A stretch of 64,000 bases of DNA, from contig VGEO01000005.1 of the NCBI GenBank assembly GCA_016869275.1, positions 1 to 64,000 on the forward strand, written 5' to 3'. The first letter of the stretch is position 1. The number at the start of each line of letters is the position of its first letter. The translations under genes were made by a program, and so were the position numbers. This DNA is from Alphaproteobacteria bacterium (lineage in GTDB: Bacteria; Pseudomonadota; Alphaproteobacteria; SHVV01). The notes beneath the pieces were generated by a model. The model worked only from the letters and a program-made list of their open reading frames with translations. It did not search any database and was not told where the DNA came from. Positions 9,607 to 19,665 of the stretch are shown here, piece after piece.

Positions 9607-9769
9607 GGCGAAGGTCTCCCTGTTGCCGGGACTTTACCAGGGGAACGCGCGCGCGGGTCCAATATACGGGGAGCGGTCCGGATCGGGCCTCAGCCGGCCG
9701 CGCTTGACCGCCCACCCCGGCGGCGCGGATGATGGGCCCAACCAAGCGTCTTCCAGGGAGATTTTCGCC

Positions 9770-10750
9770 ATGAACAAGCTCTTGTGGTCGGCGGCGGTCG
9801 CCGCCGCGCTCGGGCTCGGCGCCGGCGCCGACGCCCAGACCAAATGGGACATGCCGATGGGCTATCCCCAAAACAACTTCCACACCGTCAACGCCCAGAA
9901 GTTCGCCGACGCGATCAAGGCGCGCTCGGGCGGTAAGCTCGAGATCGTGATCCACGCCAACGGCTCGCTGTTCAAGGCGCCCGAGATCAAGCGCGCCGTC
10001 CAGACCGGCCAGGCGCAGATCGGCGAGGTGCTGATGGTCAACCTGAACAACGAGGACGCGTTCTTCGGCGCCGACGGCGTGCCGTTCCTGGCGACCGACT
10101 ATGCCAGTGCGCGCAAGCTCCTGGCGGCGCAGAAGCCCGGGATCGAGAAGCGCGCGGCGGCGCAAGGCATGATGTTCCTCTACGCGGTGGCGTGGCCGCC
10201 GCAGGGCATCTACGCGAATAAAGAGCTCAAGGCCGTCGCCGACATGGAGAACTTGAAGTGGCGCGCCTATAGCCCGCAGACCGCGCGCATCGCCGAGATC
10301 GTCAAGGCGCAACCGCTCACCATCCAGGCGGCCGAGCTCGCCCAGGCGATGGCGACCGGCAAGGTCAACTCGTTCATGTCTTCCGGCGTCACCGGCGTCG
10401 ATACCAAGGTCTACGAGCACCTCTCGCACTTCCACGACACCCAGGCGTGGTTGCCGAAGAACATGGTGATCGTCAACAAGGCGGCACTCGACAAGTTGGA
10501 CGAAGCGACCCGCAAGATCGTGGTCGAGGAAGCGGCCAAGGCCGAGGAGGCCGGCTGGCAGGCGAGCCAAAAGGTGCAGAGCGACAGCCTCACCGAACTC
10601 GCGGCCAAGAAGATGACCGTAGTCAAGCCCTCGGCCGCGTTCATGGGCGAACTCAAGACCAAGGTCGGCGGGCCGATGATCGATGAGTGGAAGAAAGGCG
10701 TCGGTGCCGATGCGGATGCGCTGGTCCGCGCCGTCCAGGTGACGAACTAG
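9770..10750 (+). CDS. TRAP transporter substrate-binding protein (DctP family)
   Basis: KWDMPMGYPQNNFHTVNAQKFADAIKARSGGKLEIVIHANGSLFKAPEIKRAVQTGQAQIGE. Confidence 0.92.
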   Translation: MNKLLWSAAVAAALGLGAGADAQTKWDMPMGYPQNNFHTVNAQKFADAIKARSGGKLEIVIHANGSLFKAPEIKRAVQTGQAQIGEVLMVNLNNEDAFFGADGVPFLATDYASARKLLAAQKPGIEKRAAAQGMMFLYAVAWPPQGIYANKELKAVADMENLKWRAYSPQTARIAEIVKAQPLTIQAAELAQAMATGKVNSFMSSGVTGVDTKVYEHLSHFHDTQAWLPKNMVIVNKAALDKLDEATRKIVVEEAAKAEEAGWQASQKVQSDSLTELAAKKMTVVKPSAAFMGELKTKVGGPMIDEWKKGVGADADALVRAVQVTN

Positions 10751-10775
10751 TCGGCGACACCTCCTCCGACACCGC

Positions 10776-10810
10776 GCCCCCTCCCTCTAGGGAGGGGGTA
10801 GGGGAGGGGA
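10776..10810. repeat. GC-rich intergenic palindromic repeat element
   Basis: cccctccctctagggagggggtaggggagggg between dctP-like and dctQ-like genes. Confidence 0.7.
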
Positions 10811-10831
10811 CATGCTATTCGTGGGTGCGAC

Positions 10832-11359
10832 GTGCCGCCCGATAACCCCCGCCATTCTTTCGTCAGCCGCGCGCTCGGCACGCTTTACGAGCTTTGTGGC
10901 TGGGCGGCCGGTCTGTTCCTGATCGCGATCCTGGCGACGATCCTGCTCCAGATCGGCGGGCCGATTTTCGGCTACATCTTCCGCGCCGGGGACGAGCTTT
11001 CCGGCTATTTCATGGCCGCTTCGTTCTTCCTGGCGCTCGCCCACGCGTTCGGCCGCGGCGAGCATATCCGCGTCACCCTGATCGTCGAACGTCTCGCCGG
11101 TCGCCCGCGCCGCGCGATCGAGCTGTGGGCCTTGGGCGCGGGCGCGCTCCTGGCCGGTTTTTTCGCCTTCTACGCCGTCAAGATGTGCTGGCTGTCGTGG
11201 GTGTTGAAGGATGTTTCGCAGGGCTTGATCCCATTTCCGTTGTGGGTGCCGCAGCTCGGCATGGCGGCGGGCGGTGTCGGGCTGGCACTCGCCCTGATCG
11301 AACAATTCGCGATCGTCGCCGCCGGCGGTCCGTTGCCTGCGAACAAGGCGCGCGAGTAG
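10832..11359 (+). CDS. TRAP transporter small permease (DctQ family)
   Basis: 175 aa, four hydrophobic segments, ELSGYFMAASFFLALAHAFGRGEHIRVTL. Confidence 0.88.
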   Translation: MPPDNPRHSFVSRALGTLYELCGWAAGLFLIAILATILLQIGGPIFGYIFRAGDELSGYFMAASFFLALAHAFGRGEHIRVTLIVERLAGRPRRAIELWALGAGALLAGFFAFYAVKMCWLSWVLKDVSQGLIPFPLWVPQLGMAAGGVGLALALIEQFAIVAAGGPLPANKARE

Positions 11360-11362
11360 GCG

Positions 11363-12673
11363 ATGGACGATATCGGCATCGCGCTCGCGCTCCTCGTGGT
11401 CCTGTTCGCGCTGTTGGGTTCGGGCGTCTGGGTCGGACTGGCGCTGATCGGGGTCGCCTGGATCGGCATGGCGCTTTTCACGACCCGACCGGCCGGCGAC
11501 GCGATGGCGACGACGATCTGGGGCGCGTCGTCGAGCTGGACGCTGACCGCGCTGCCGCTATTCATCTGGATGGGCGAAATCTTATTTCGGACGCGGCTCT
11601 CGGAGGACATGTTCCGCGGGCTCGCGCCGTGGATGCAGCGCCTGCCAGGCCGGCTGTTGCACACTAACGTGATCGGCTGCGCGATCTTTGCCGCCGTTTC
11701 GGGCTCTTCGGCGGCGACCTGCGCCACCATCGGCAAGATGACGATCCCCGAGCTCGCGCGCCGCGGCTATCCGGAATCGGCGGCGATCGGATCGCTCGCC
11801 GGTGCCGGTACGCTCGGGCTCCTGATCCCGCCCTCGATCATCATGATCGTCTACGGCGTCGCTGCCGATCAGTCGGTCGCCAAGCTGTTCATCGCCGGCG
11901 TCATCCCCGGCATCATGCTCGCGGTGCTGTTCTCGGGCTACCTCGCGCTGTGGGCGCTCTTCAACCGCGACAAGATTCCGCCGGCCGACATCGCGCTGTC
12001 GTTGCGCGAAAAAATGTGGGCAGCGCGGTCGCTGATCCCGGTCGTGATCCTGATCCTCCTCGTGCTCGGCTCGATCTATGCGGGCATTGCCACCGCGACC
12101 GAGGCCGCCGCCTTGGGCGTGGTCGGGGCGCTCGGCTTGGCCGCGGTCCAGGGCGGGCTCACGGTCGAGACGTTTTGGGCGAGTGTCATGGGCGCGACCC
12201 GGCTCTCGGCGGTGATCGCGCTCATCTTGGCCGGCGCCGCGTTCCTGTCGCTGGCGATGGGTTTCACCGGACTGCCGCGGCACCTGGCCGAGTGGATCAA
12301 GGCGCTCGAGCTCTCGCCGCTCGCGCTGATCGCCGCGCTCACCGTCTTCTATGTGATCCTCGGCTGCTTCTTGGACGGCATCTCGATGGTGGTGCTCACG
12401 ATCGCGATCGTGCTGCCGATGATCGAGCAGTCCGGGTTCGATCTGATCTGGTTCGGCATCTTCGTCGTGCTAGTGGTCGAGATGGCGCAGGTGACGCCGC
12501 CGGTCGGCTTCAATCTGTTCGTGCTGCAGGGCATGACCGGGCGCTCGATCTTCGCGATCGGGGCCTATGCGTTTCCGTATTTTCTCCTGATGGTGGTCGC
12601 GGTCGCCTTGATCGTCGCATTTCCCGAGATCGCGACCTGGCTGCCGGCGCAGATGAAGACGCGCGCGGGGTAG
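11363..12673 (+). CDS. TRAP transporter large permease (DctM family)
   Basis: FAAVSGSSAATCATIGKMTIPELARRGYPESAAIGSLAGAGTLGLLIPPSIIMIVYG. Confidence 0.95.
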   Translation: MDDIGIALALLVVLFALLGSGVWVGLALIGVAWIGMALFTTRPAGDAMATTIWGASSSWTLTALPLFIWMGEILFRTRLSEDMFRGLAPWMQRLPGRLLHTNVIGCAIFAAVSGSSAATCATIGKMTIPELARRGYPESAAIGSLAGAGTLGLLIPPSIIMIVYGVAADQSVAKLFIAGVIPGIMLAVLFSGYLALWALFNRDKIPPADIALSLREKMWAARSLIPVVILILLVLGSIYAGIATATEAAALGVVGALGLAAVQGGLTVETFWASVMGATRLSAVIALILAGAAFLSLAMGFTGLPRHLAEWIKALELSPLALIAALTVFYVILGCFLDGISMVVLTIAIVLPMIEQSGFDLIWFGIFVVLVVEMAQVTPPVGFNLFVLQGMTGRSIFAIGAYAFPYFLLMVVAVALIVAFPEIATWLPAQMKTRAG

Positions 12674-12697
12674 CGCGCGCCGGCGCCGCAGGCCCCG

Positions 12698-14014
12698 CTA
12701 CTGCCCCGGTCCCATCAGTGCGGTCGGGAGCCAGGTCGCGAACCCGGGCACGAAGCAGAGCACGACCATGAATCCGAGCATGATCCCGACGAACGGCAGC
12801 GAGCCCTTGAGCACCGTCGAGACCGGAATGTCGGGAGCGACCCCGCGCAGCACGTAGAGGTTCAGCCCGACCGGCGGCGTGATCAGCCCGACTTCGAGGT
12901 TGATGGTGAGCATGACCCCGAACCAGATCAGGTCGAAGCCGTTCCGTTCCAGCACCGGGGTCAGGATCGGCATGATCATCAGGATGATCGCGACCGGCGG
13001 CAGGAAGCAGCCGGCGATCAGCAGGAAGACGTTGATCAGGAGCAGGAGAACCCAGCGGTTGAGCGAGAGGCTCACCAGCGCGTCGGCGGCGGTCTGGGTC
13101 ACGTACAAGAGCGACATCATGTACGAAAAGAGCGCCGCGGCGCCGATGATGACCATGATCATGGTCGACTCGCGGATGGTGTCGCGGTAGATCGCCCACC
13201 AATCGCCGAGCCGCCAGGTGCGGTAAATCGCGATCACCAGGATGAGCGCGAGGAACGCGCCCAGTGCGGCGACCTCGGACGGGGTCGCGAGCCCGCCATA
13301 CATGGCATAGCCGATGGCGACGATGATGCCGAGGAACGGCGCCACCCGGACCAGGCCCTCGACTTTTTCGCGGAGCGTGAAGCGCTCGACCGGGTGCGGC
13401 CGCGCCTTCAAATCGCGGCGGGCGGCGAGCCAGGCGTAGATCGAGAACAAGACCACCAGCGCCACCCCCGGCAGCACGCCGGCGATGAACAGCCGGCCGA
13501 TCGAGGTTTCGGTGACGAGGCCATAGAGGATCAAGGTGATCGAGGGCGGAATCAGGATGCCGAGCGTGCCCCCGGCGCAGATCGCGCCGGTGGCGAGCGC
13601 GGGTCGCACGCCGCGCTGGATCATCTCCGGCACGCCGATCTTGCCGATCGCGGCGGCGGTCGCCGGTGAAGAACCGCACACGGCGGCGAACATGCCGCAG
13701 GCGAGGATGTTGGCGATCACCAGCCCACCCGGGACCCGCGCCAGCAGGCGGTGAAGCGAAGCGTAGATGTCGCGCCCGGCCGCCGAGACCCCGATCGCCG
13801 CGCCCAGCAGAATGAAGAGCGGGATGGTAAGCAGCGCGAACGAGGCGAGCTCGTCCATCACGGTGTGAGGAACGACGGCCAGCGCATTGGGGCTGCCGAA
13901 CACGGCGAGGAAGCCGACCGCGACCAGTACCAACCCCCACGCGATCGGCAAGCCGCTGAATAGGACCGCCAGCGTGACAACCAGCAGCAGCAGCCCGATC
14001 GCACCCTCGCTCAC
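12698..14014 (-). CDS. TRAP transporter large permease (DctM family), second system
   Basis: FAAVCGSSPATAAAIGKIGVPEMIQRG...GGTLGILIPPSITLILYG; GTG start at 14014 overlapping the small permease stop. Confidence 0.94.
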   Translation of the reverse strand: MSEGAIGLLLLVVTLAVLFSGLPIAWGLVLVAVGFLAVFGSPNALAVVPHTVMDELASFALLTIPLFILLGAAIGVSAAGRDIYASLHRLLARVPGGLVIANILACGMFAAVCGSSPATAAAIGKIGVPEMIQRGVRPALATGAICAGGTLGILIPPSITLILYGLVTETSIGRLFIAGVLPGVALVVLFSIYAWLAARRDLKARPHPVERFTLREKVEGLVRVAPFLGIIVAIGYAMYGGLATPSEVAALGAFLALILVIAIYRTWRLGDWWAIYRDTIRESTMIMVIIGAAALFSYMMSLLYVTQTAADALVSLSLNRWVLLLLINVFLLIAGCFLPPVAIILMIMPILTPVLERNGFDLIWFGVMLTINLEVGLITPPVGLNLYVLRGVAPDIPVSTVLKGSLPFVGIMLGFMVVLCFVPGFATWLPTALMGPGQ

Positions 14015-14499
14015 GCACCCTCCGCGTCGGCGCGTGGGCGCAGGAGCTCGGCCACATACTGGAGCGCGGTCAAGCCGAGTCCGAGCGGCATGGTCGCGTA
14101 GAACGGCCACTTGGCCGGGCGCCATAGGCTTTCGGTGGTTTCGCCGGTGTGCCACGCCTTGAGCGCGAGGCCGGCCCCCTCGACCGTGAGGTAGAGACAG
14201 ACGATCAGACTCAAGACCGCGACCGCCATCGCCATCGCGAGCTTGGCGCGCGGCGGCAGATACTCGCTCAGAAGGTCGACCCCGACATGGCCGTTGGTGC
14301 GGGCGCAGTAAGGCGAACCGAGGAAAATCGCGGCGACCGTTGCGTAAACCGCAAACTCGATCTCCCAATAGGCCGAGTTACCGAGGGCGCGCCACAGCAC
14401 CATCCAGGTGACGACCAGGACCGCGGCCGTCACCAACGCCGCCGCGAGGACCGCGCACACGATCGCGATCGTATCGACCGTGCGAACGAACGATCTCAT
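14011..14499 (-). CDS. TRAP transporter small permease (DctQ family), second system
   Basis: 162 aa membrane protein; YWEIEFAVYATVAAIFLGSPYCARTNGHVGVDLL. Confidence 0.9.
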   Translation of the reverse strand: MRSFVRTVDTIAIVCAVLAAALVTAAVLVVTWMVLWRALGNSAYWEIEFAVYATVAAIFLGSPYCARTNGHVGVDLLSEYLPPRAKLAMAMAVAVLSLIVCLYLTVEGAGLALKAWHTGETTESLWRPAKWPFYATMPLGLGLTALQYVAELLRPRADAEGA

Positions 14500-14532
14500 C
14501 GACGAGTAAACGACCGCCGTGCCAAAGCCGAG

Positions 14533-14564
14533 CCGTCTCCCCCTCGGGGCCGAAGGGGAGACGG
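14533..14564. repeat. Intercistronic hairpin (10-bp perfect stem CCGTCTCCCC/GGGGAGACGG)
   Basis: Between second-system dctP-like and dctQ-like genes. Confidence 0.7.
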
Positions 14565-14575
14565 TCGCCCGCCGG

Positions 14576-15586
14576 TTACTTCACGTCCGCGATCAGATCG
14601 AGCAGCTCTTTACCGGCCTTGGCGGTCTTGGCGTACTCGACCCACGCGGTCTTCTTGGCGAGGTCGACCCAGGCGTCGTACTCGGCCTTGCTGAGTTGCC
14701 GCACCTTGGCGCCGGCCTTGGTGTAGACCTCGGTCATCTTCGCGGTCGCCTCCTGCTGGGTCCCGTCGAAGAACGTGTCGCTGATATCGGCGGCCTCCTG
14801 AAACGCTTTCTTCTGCGCCGGGGTGAGCTTGTCCCACGCCGACTTCGCCATCACCAGCGGCTGCAGCAGCATCCACAACGTGTAGTTGCCGCCGACCGTC
14901 GCGTGCTTGGTCTGCTCGAAAATCTTCATGCTGACGAAGGTCTCGGCCGAGGTCAGCGTCGCGTTGAGCACTCCTGACTGCAGCGCCGGGTAGATTTCGG
15001 TCGAGGCCATGTTGTGCACCGACGAACCCGCCGCCTTGAGCATCGCTTCGAAGGTCGGATCGGCGGCGCGCATCGAAAGCCCTTTGACCGTCTCCGGCCC
15101 GCCGATCTCGCGATCCTTGGAGGCGAACCCGCCCGGCGTCCACCACCACGTGATGACGCGGATGCCGTTCGCTTCCGCGACATCCTGGAGCCGCTGGAAG
15201 AACTTGGTGCCCTTCATGCGCTTGGCGTGCTCGAGCGAAGTCACGGTACCCGGCATGATCGTGATCGAGAATTCTGGAATCTTGCCGACCGCGTACGACA
15301 GCGGATAGACCGCCATCTCGAGCGTTCCGGCCTGCATCGCATCGAGTTGGGCGACGGGTTTGATGTTGAGCGAGCTCGACGGATAGATGCGGAACTTGAC
15401 GTTGGGGTCGCGCTTATTGACCTCGCTCACGAACACGCGGGTGGCGCGGTCGCGTGCGTCGGTCCCTTCCTTCCATTGGTGCGAAATCTTGATTTCCTGG
15501 GCGCCAGCGGCGAGCGGCAGGATTGCGGCGATGCCGGCGGCGAGGGCAAGCGTAGCGAGACGCGGGATCAACGTGGCGATCGACAT
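14576..15586 (-). CDS. TRAP transporter substrate-binding protein (DctP family), second system
   Basis: QEIKISHQWKEGTDARDRATRVFVSEVNKRDPNVKFRIYPSSSLNIKPVAQLDAMQAGTLEMAVYP. Confidence 0.92.
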   Translation of the reverse strand: MSIATLIPRLATLALAAGIAAILPLAAGAQEIKISHQWKEGTDARDRATRVFVSEVNKRDPNVKFRIYPSSSLNIKPVAQLDAMQAGTLEMAVYPLSYAVGKIPEFSITIMPGTVTSLEHAKRMKGTKFFQRLQDVAEANGIRVITWWWTPGGFASKDREIGGPETVKGLSMRAADPTFEAMLKAAGSSVHNMASTEIYPALQSGVLNATLTSAETFVSMKIFEQTKHATVGGNYTLWMLLQPLVMAKSAWDKLTPAQKKAFQEAADISDTFFDGTQQEATAKMTEVYTKAGAKVRQLSKAEYDAWVDLAKKTAWVEYAKTAKAGKELLDLIADVK

Positions 15587-15692
15587 GAGGAACTCCCTTT
15601 GGTCAATGACGACGGCGCGATCGGCCGGGTCGTGATTGTCGTTGCCGCCATTCTAGCCGGACTCGCGCGGCCCGCCGAGGGGTGCCATTCCG

Positions 15693-16604
15693 CTACTTCA
15701 GGTAGCGGTCGAACCAGTCGAGCCCGAGACCGAGGAGCTTGGGCAGGTTGTCGCCGTAGTAGACCGCGTGGTGGCCGATCGCCGGAAACAAGTGGAGCGC
15801 CTTGGGTTCGTGCGCATTCTCGTAGAGCGCAAGGGTTTCGCGGGTCGGCACCAGCCGGTCTTCTTCGACGCCGATGAAGAGGCTCGCGCGCGGCGCGATC
15901 CGGGCGACGATCGCTTCGGGTTTGAACGCGATGATGCCCTCGGCGGTATCGAGCGTCACCTGGGTTACGCGGTCGGGGTGCCGTACTCGCGCTTCGGCCT
16001 CGTGCTCGAGCGCCTCGGGGTCGCGGATCAGCACCTCGGAGGTATCGACCAATTCGGAGGCGCCGGTGAGGGCGCGGCGGCGGCGGTCCTCGGCCAAGCG
16101 CTTTTGGAAGTCGATCCACTCGTACTCGCGCCGGAGCGAGCGCAGCCAGCGCTCGCCATCGCCATAACCGACGACGCAGGCCATCGCCGCGATGCGCGGG
16201 TCGATCGCTGCCGCATAGGCGGCGTTGGCGCCGCCATAGGAGATGCCGTAGAGTGCGATCCGCGCCGCATCGATGTCGGGCCGGGTCTCGAGAAACGTGA
16301 CCGCGGCTTGGATGTCGGCGACCTGCTCGATCGGAATCAGCCGGAGTCTGGGACCTTCCGAATCGCCGGTGCCGCGGTGGTCGAAGGCGAACACGGCGTA
16401 GCCCGCGGCCGTGAAAAATGCGGCGAACTCGGGAAACCAGAATTTCCGCAAGCCGCCGAAGCCGTGGCACAGCACGATCGCCGGATGGCGTCGCCCGCTC
16501 TTGCTGTGTCGGGTACTGGCCGGGAGATAAAGGTCGGCGGCAAGGCGCAGGCCCTCGCTATGAAAGTGCACGGATTCCGGCATCGGCTTTCCTGGCGCGC
16601 CCAA
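15693..16604 (-). CDS. alpha/beta hydrolase (dienelactone hydrolase-like)
   Basis: VLCHGFGGLRKFWFPEFAAFFTAAGYAVFAFDHRGTGDSEG, GISYGGANA nucleophile elbow. Confidence 0.88.
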   Translation of the reverse strand: MGAPGKPMPESVHFHSEGLRLAADLYLPASTRHSKSGRRHPAIVLCHGFGGLRKFWFPEFAAFFTAAGYAVFAFDHRGTGDSEGPRLRLIPIEQVADIQAAVTFLETRPDIDAARIALYGISYGGANAAYAAAIDPRIAAMACVVGYGDGERWLRSLRREYEWIDFQKRLAEDRRRRALTGASELVDTSEVLIRDPEALEHEAEARVRHPDRVTQVTLDTAEGIIAFKPEAIVARIAPRASLFIGVEEDRLVPTRETLALYENAHEPKALHLFPAIGHHAVYYGDNLPKLLGLGLDWFDRYLK

Positions 16605-16727
16605 GACTGACGCGCGGTCGCGTCCGGCGCGAATGCGCTGTCGCGTCCGGAGCTAACGGGGCGCTTCGCGGTTCGTCAAGCGTATGGCGCCGCGCTAGGG
16701 TGTACCCTCGCCTGTGTGGAGAACCCG

Positions 16728-17498
16728 ATGACCGATAGTTTCGCCAGCCTCGAAGATCGCGTCGTGATCGTCACCGGTGCCGGCCGCGGCATCGGTCGCG
16801 CCTATGCCCACGGCTTTGCGCGGAACGGCGCGGTCGCCGTGATCGCCGAGGTGAACGCCGACAACGCCAGGAGCGTCGAGGCCGAGATCGCGGCCGCCGG
16901 CGGACGGGCGCTCGCCATCCCGACCGACATCACCGACGCCCAGTCGGTGCAGGCGATGGTCGAGCGCACCGCGCGCGCGTTCGGGCGGATCGACGGCCTC
17001 GTCAACAATGCCGCGTTCTTTGCCGACATCGACATGAAGCCGTTCTACGAAATGGCCGATGCCGACTGGGACAAGGCGATGCGAACCAACGTCACCGGCG
17101 CCTATCTGTGCTCCAAGGCAGTGGTGCCGCACATGCGCGCCCGCCAATGGGGCCGGATCGTTCACATTTCATCGACCGTCGTGCAGACCGGCCGGGCCAA
17201 CTATCTCCACTACGTGACATCGAAGGCGGCCCTGGTCGGCATGACCCGCGGCATGGCGCGCGAACTGGGCGAATTCGGCATCACGGTCAACGCGGTTATG
17301 CCGGGTCTCACACGGACCGAACTGCCGCGCAAGACCACGAACGAGGAGTCCTATCGCATCACCAAGGCCGGCCAAGCGATCAAGCGCACCGAGACGCCCG
17401 AAGATCTTGTCGGAGTCGTGCTGTTCCTGGTCTCCGACGGCGCCGGGTTCGTGACCGGCCAGACGCTTCCGGTCGATGGCGGCGGCGTGTTCCGGTGA
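16728..17498 (+). CDS. SDR family NAD(P)-dependent oxidoreductase
   Basis: VTGAGRGIGRAYA, LVNNAAF, YVTSKAALVGMTR. Confidence 0.95.
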   Translation: MTDSFASLEDRVVIVTGAGRGIGRAYAHGFARNGAVAVIAEVNADNARSVEAEIAAAGGRALAIPTDITDAQSVQAMVERTARAFGRIDGLVNNAAFFADIDMKPFYEMADADWDKAMRTNVTGAYLCSKAVVPHMRARQWGRIVHISSTVVQTGRANYLHYVTSKAALVGMTRGMARELGEFGITVNAVMPGLTRTELPRKTTNEESYRITKAGQAIKRTETPEDLVGVVLFLVSDGAGFVTGQTLPVDGGGVFR

Positions 17499-17510
17499 TC
17501 GCCGAGCCGC

Positions 17511-18176
17511 TCACTGCGGCATGTTGAGCTTGTAGGTCTTGCTGTCGCGCGAAGCGAGTTCGACGTAGCGGCGGGTGCCGATCGAAGAGGCGACGCGGAG
17601 TTCTCCGGTCACGAAATAGCCCGGCGTCACGTTGACGTTGGCTTTGATGATCTCGGTCACCTTGGCGATGGTCGGTTCGTCGTAGGCCGACCACGGGATC
17701 CAGATGGTAATGTCGAGCGCGCGCACGATCTTCGAGGGATCGGACGCGAGCGGGCCGGTTCGCGTGTTGAGCGACACTTCGGAACGGACGCCGGCGCCCT
17801 TGGCGATCGCATCCTCGATCCGTTGCGGTACCGCGCGTTCGCTGGCCGCGGTCAGGCCCTTGATCCCGCCCGCCGCCGACGCCGCGGTCCATCCGACCAC
17901 GGCGGCCGCACCGGTCGCGATCCCGGCGATGGCATAGGCCCAGCGCCAACGCCCGCCGACCGCCTCGGGCGCCACGGCGGCATCGAGCCAGGCGACGCGG
18001 GTGCCCGTCACCATGTCGTGCAGCAGCTCTCCTTCGGGTCGTGCGAACGCGAGGACAACGTTAGCGACGAGGATGCCGGTCGCCAGCCCTTGAACGAGCG
18101 ACGTCACGAGCAGCGAGGCGTCAGGGACGACGCTCCCGATCAGTTCGTCCCAGCGCAGGAAGGCAAGCCCGAGCAC
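17511..18176 (-). pseudogene. RDD-family membrane protein, N-terminally truncated
   Basis: Only the RDD C-terminal motif (ELLHDMVTGTRVAWL) is present; N-terminal part of the domain missing, abutting IS fragment at ~18180. Confidence 0.5.
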
Positions 18177-18181
18177 GGCGG

Positions 18182-18418
18182 TGCACCGAGGTGATCCCGC
18201 ACGCCTTCGGCGCGCGCGCGGTCTTGAAACTCATGTATGCAGCCTTGATCCGCGCCGCCGAACGCTGGCGCGGGATCAGGGTGACCGAGTTCGAGCAGCG
18301 TCGGTTGAAGGCAATCTGCGACGAACTCGACCGAGACCATGCCGGGCTAACCGCGTCAGCAGTCCGCCCTAACATCACCGCATCCCAATCCCGTTTATCC
18401 GGCAAGGATCTGACTTGA
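18182..18418 (+). mobile_element. 3' fragment of an IS256/mutator-type transposase gene (IS remnant)
   Basis: VIPHAFGARAVLKLMYAALIRAAERWRGIRVTEFEQRRLKAICDELDRDHA...SQSRLSGK resembles the C-terminus of IS256-family transposases; no 5' part. Confidence 0.65.
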
Positions 18419-18658
18419 CCGCCACTTGTAGGTCGTCATCTTGTCTTCACTCTCGGGTTATCCGAGTTATTCCACATATGTATGGAGTTTTATCCTAGTC
18501 TGCCACCGCTATGCACGCGTTTTGCGCTTTACCGCAGTTGGTAAAGGGGAGCGCCCAATACAACCGTGTGTAGCTTGGGGTGCGACTGCGGCGCCACCAT
18601 CGACGCCGCCCGATTAGTTGCTTTCTCTCCGCCGCCATGAGTACGGCTTTCGTCCGCT

Positions 18659-19080
18659 ATGGCTGAGCGCCGTCGCGTCCGCATCTTCATTTCGTCGCCT
18701 TCCGATGTCCGCCCTGAGCGCTTGATCGCAGCGCGCGTGATCGAACGGCTGGGACGCGAGTTCGGCGGTCATCTCGTGGTCGAGCCGCTGTTGTGGGAGC
18801 GCGAGCCGCTACTCGCGACTCAACACTTTCAGGACCTGATCACACCGCCGCACGAGACCGACATCGTGGTCGTGATCTTGTGGTCGCGCCTGGGTGGACG
18901 CTCGGCGACTTGTTCGACAAAGCCGGCGACCGCGCCAGCGCCAAGGCGGTGTTCGAACGCGGTGTGGCGGCCGCCGACCTGTTGATCGAACGCGAGCCGG
19001 CCGGCACCATCGCGCCAGTCCTCAAGCGCGACATTCTCGATCGCCTGCAGGACATCGAAAAAGGGGGCGAAAGAACTAAG
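18659..19080 (+). pseudogene. Internally deleted DUF4062 / STAND-NTPase-TPR type gene: N-terminal part fused out of frame to C-terminal part
   Basis: N part RRVRIFISSPSDVRPERLIAARVIERLGREFGGHLVVEPLLWEREPLLATQHFQDLITPPHETDIVVVILWSRLG (frame 2) stops matching at ~18892; C part WTLGDLFDKAGDRASAKAVFERGVAAADLLIEREPAG...LDRLQDIEKGGE resumes in frame 1. Confidence 0.65.
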
Positions 19081-19189
19081 AACTCCCTCCCGCTCGCTCT
19101 GCTCGCATCCTCCCCTGCATGCAGGGCAGGGCAATCGCATTTGGTTTGCTGGTGGGACACGGGCACACCCTAAGCGCCCTCTCCCGAGG

Positions 19190-19600
19190 CTATTTCGCCG
19201 CGCCCAACTGCTTCATGAACTCGGCGTGGTTCGAGAAGTGCCAGCGCGCGACGAATTGGCCGCCGCGCACCTGATGCATGCTGAGCGAGCGCGATTCGAC
19301 CTGCTTCCCGGTCGGCGTTTCGCCGTAGAGCGAGCCCTTGTGGGTCCCGCTGAGCGCGCCGTTCAAGACGACCATGTCGCCCTCGGCGACCAGGTGATCG
19401 ATCCGGATCTTGGCGTCGGGGATGGCGGCGCGGATCTTGGTGATGACGCCGCGCAGGCCTTCGCGGGTCGCGGCGGCGCCCGGCGGCGCGCCGTGGTTGA
19501 CGAAATCGGGTGCGTAAAGCTCGTCGATCAGCGCGAGATTGCCGCCTTCGAGCACCTCGCGCAGGAAACGGCGCATCAACGCCTTGTTCTGTTCCGACAT
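19190..19600 (-). CDS. SnoaL-like/NTF2-fold ester cyclase family protein
   Basis: NKALMRRFLREVLEGGNLALIDELYAPDFVNHGAPPG...VESRSLSMHQVRGGQFVARWHFSN. Confidence 0.85.
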   Translation of the reverse strand: MSEQNKALMRRFLREVLEGGNLALIDELYAPDFVNHGAPPGAAATREGLRGVITKIRAAIPDAKIRIDHLVAEGDMVVLNGALSGTHKGSLYGETPTGKQVESRSLSMHQVRGGQFVARWHFSNHAEFMKQLGAAK

Positions 19601-19665
19601 CGGCCGGCTCCCAAAGAAAAAGCGGCCGGCCTCGCGATCGAAGCCGGCCGCGCGCGCTTAGGCCG

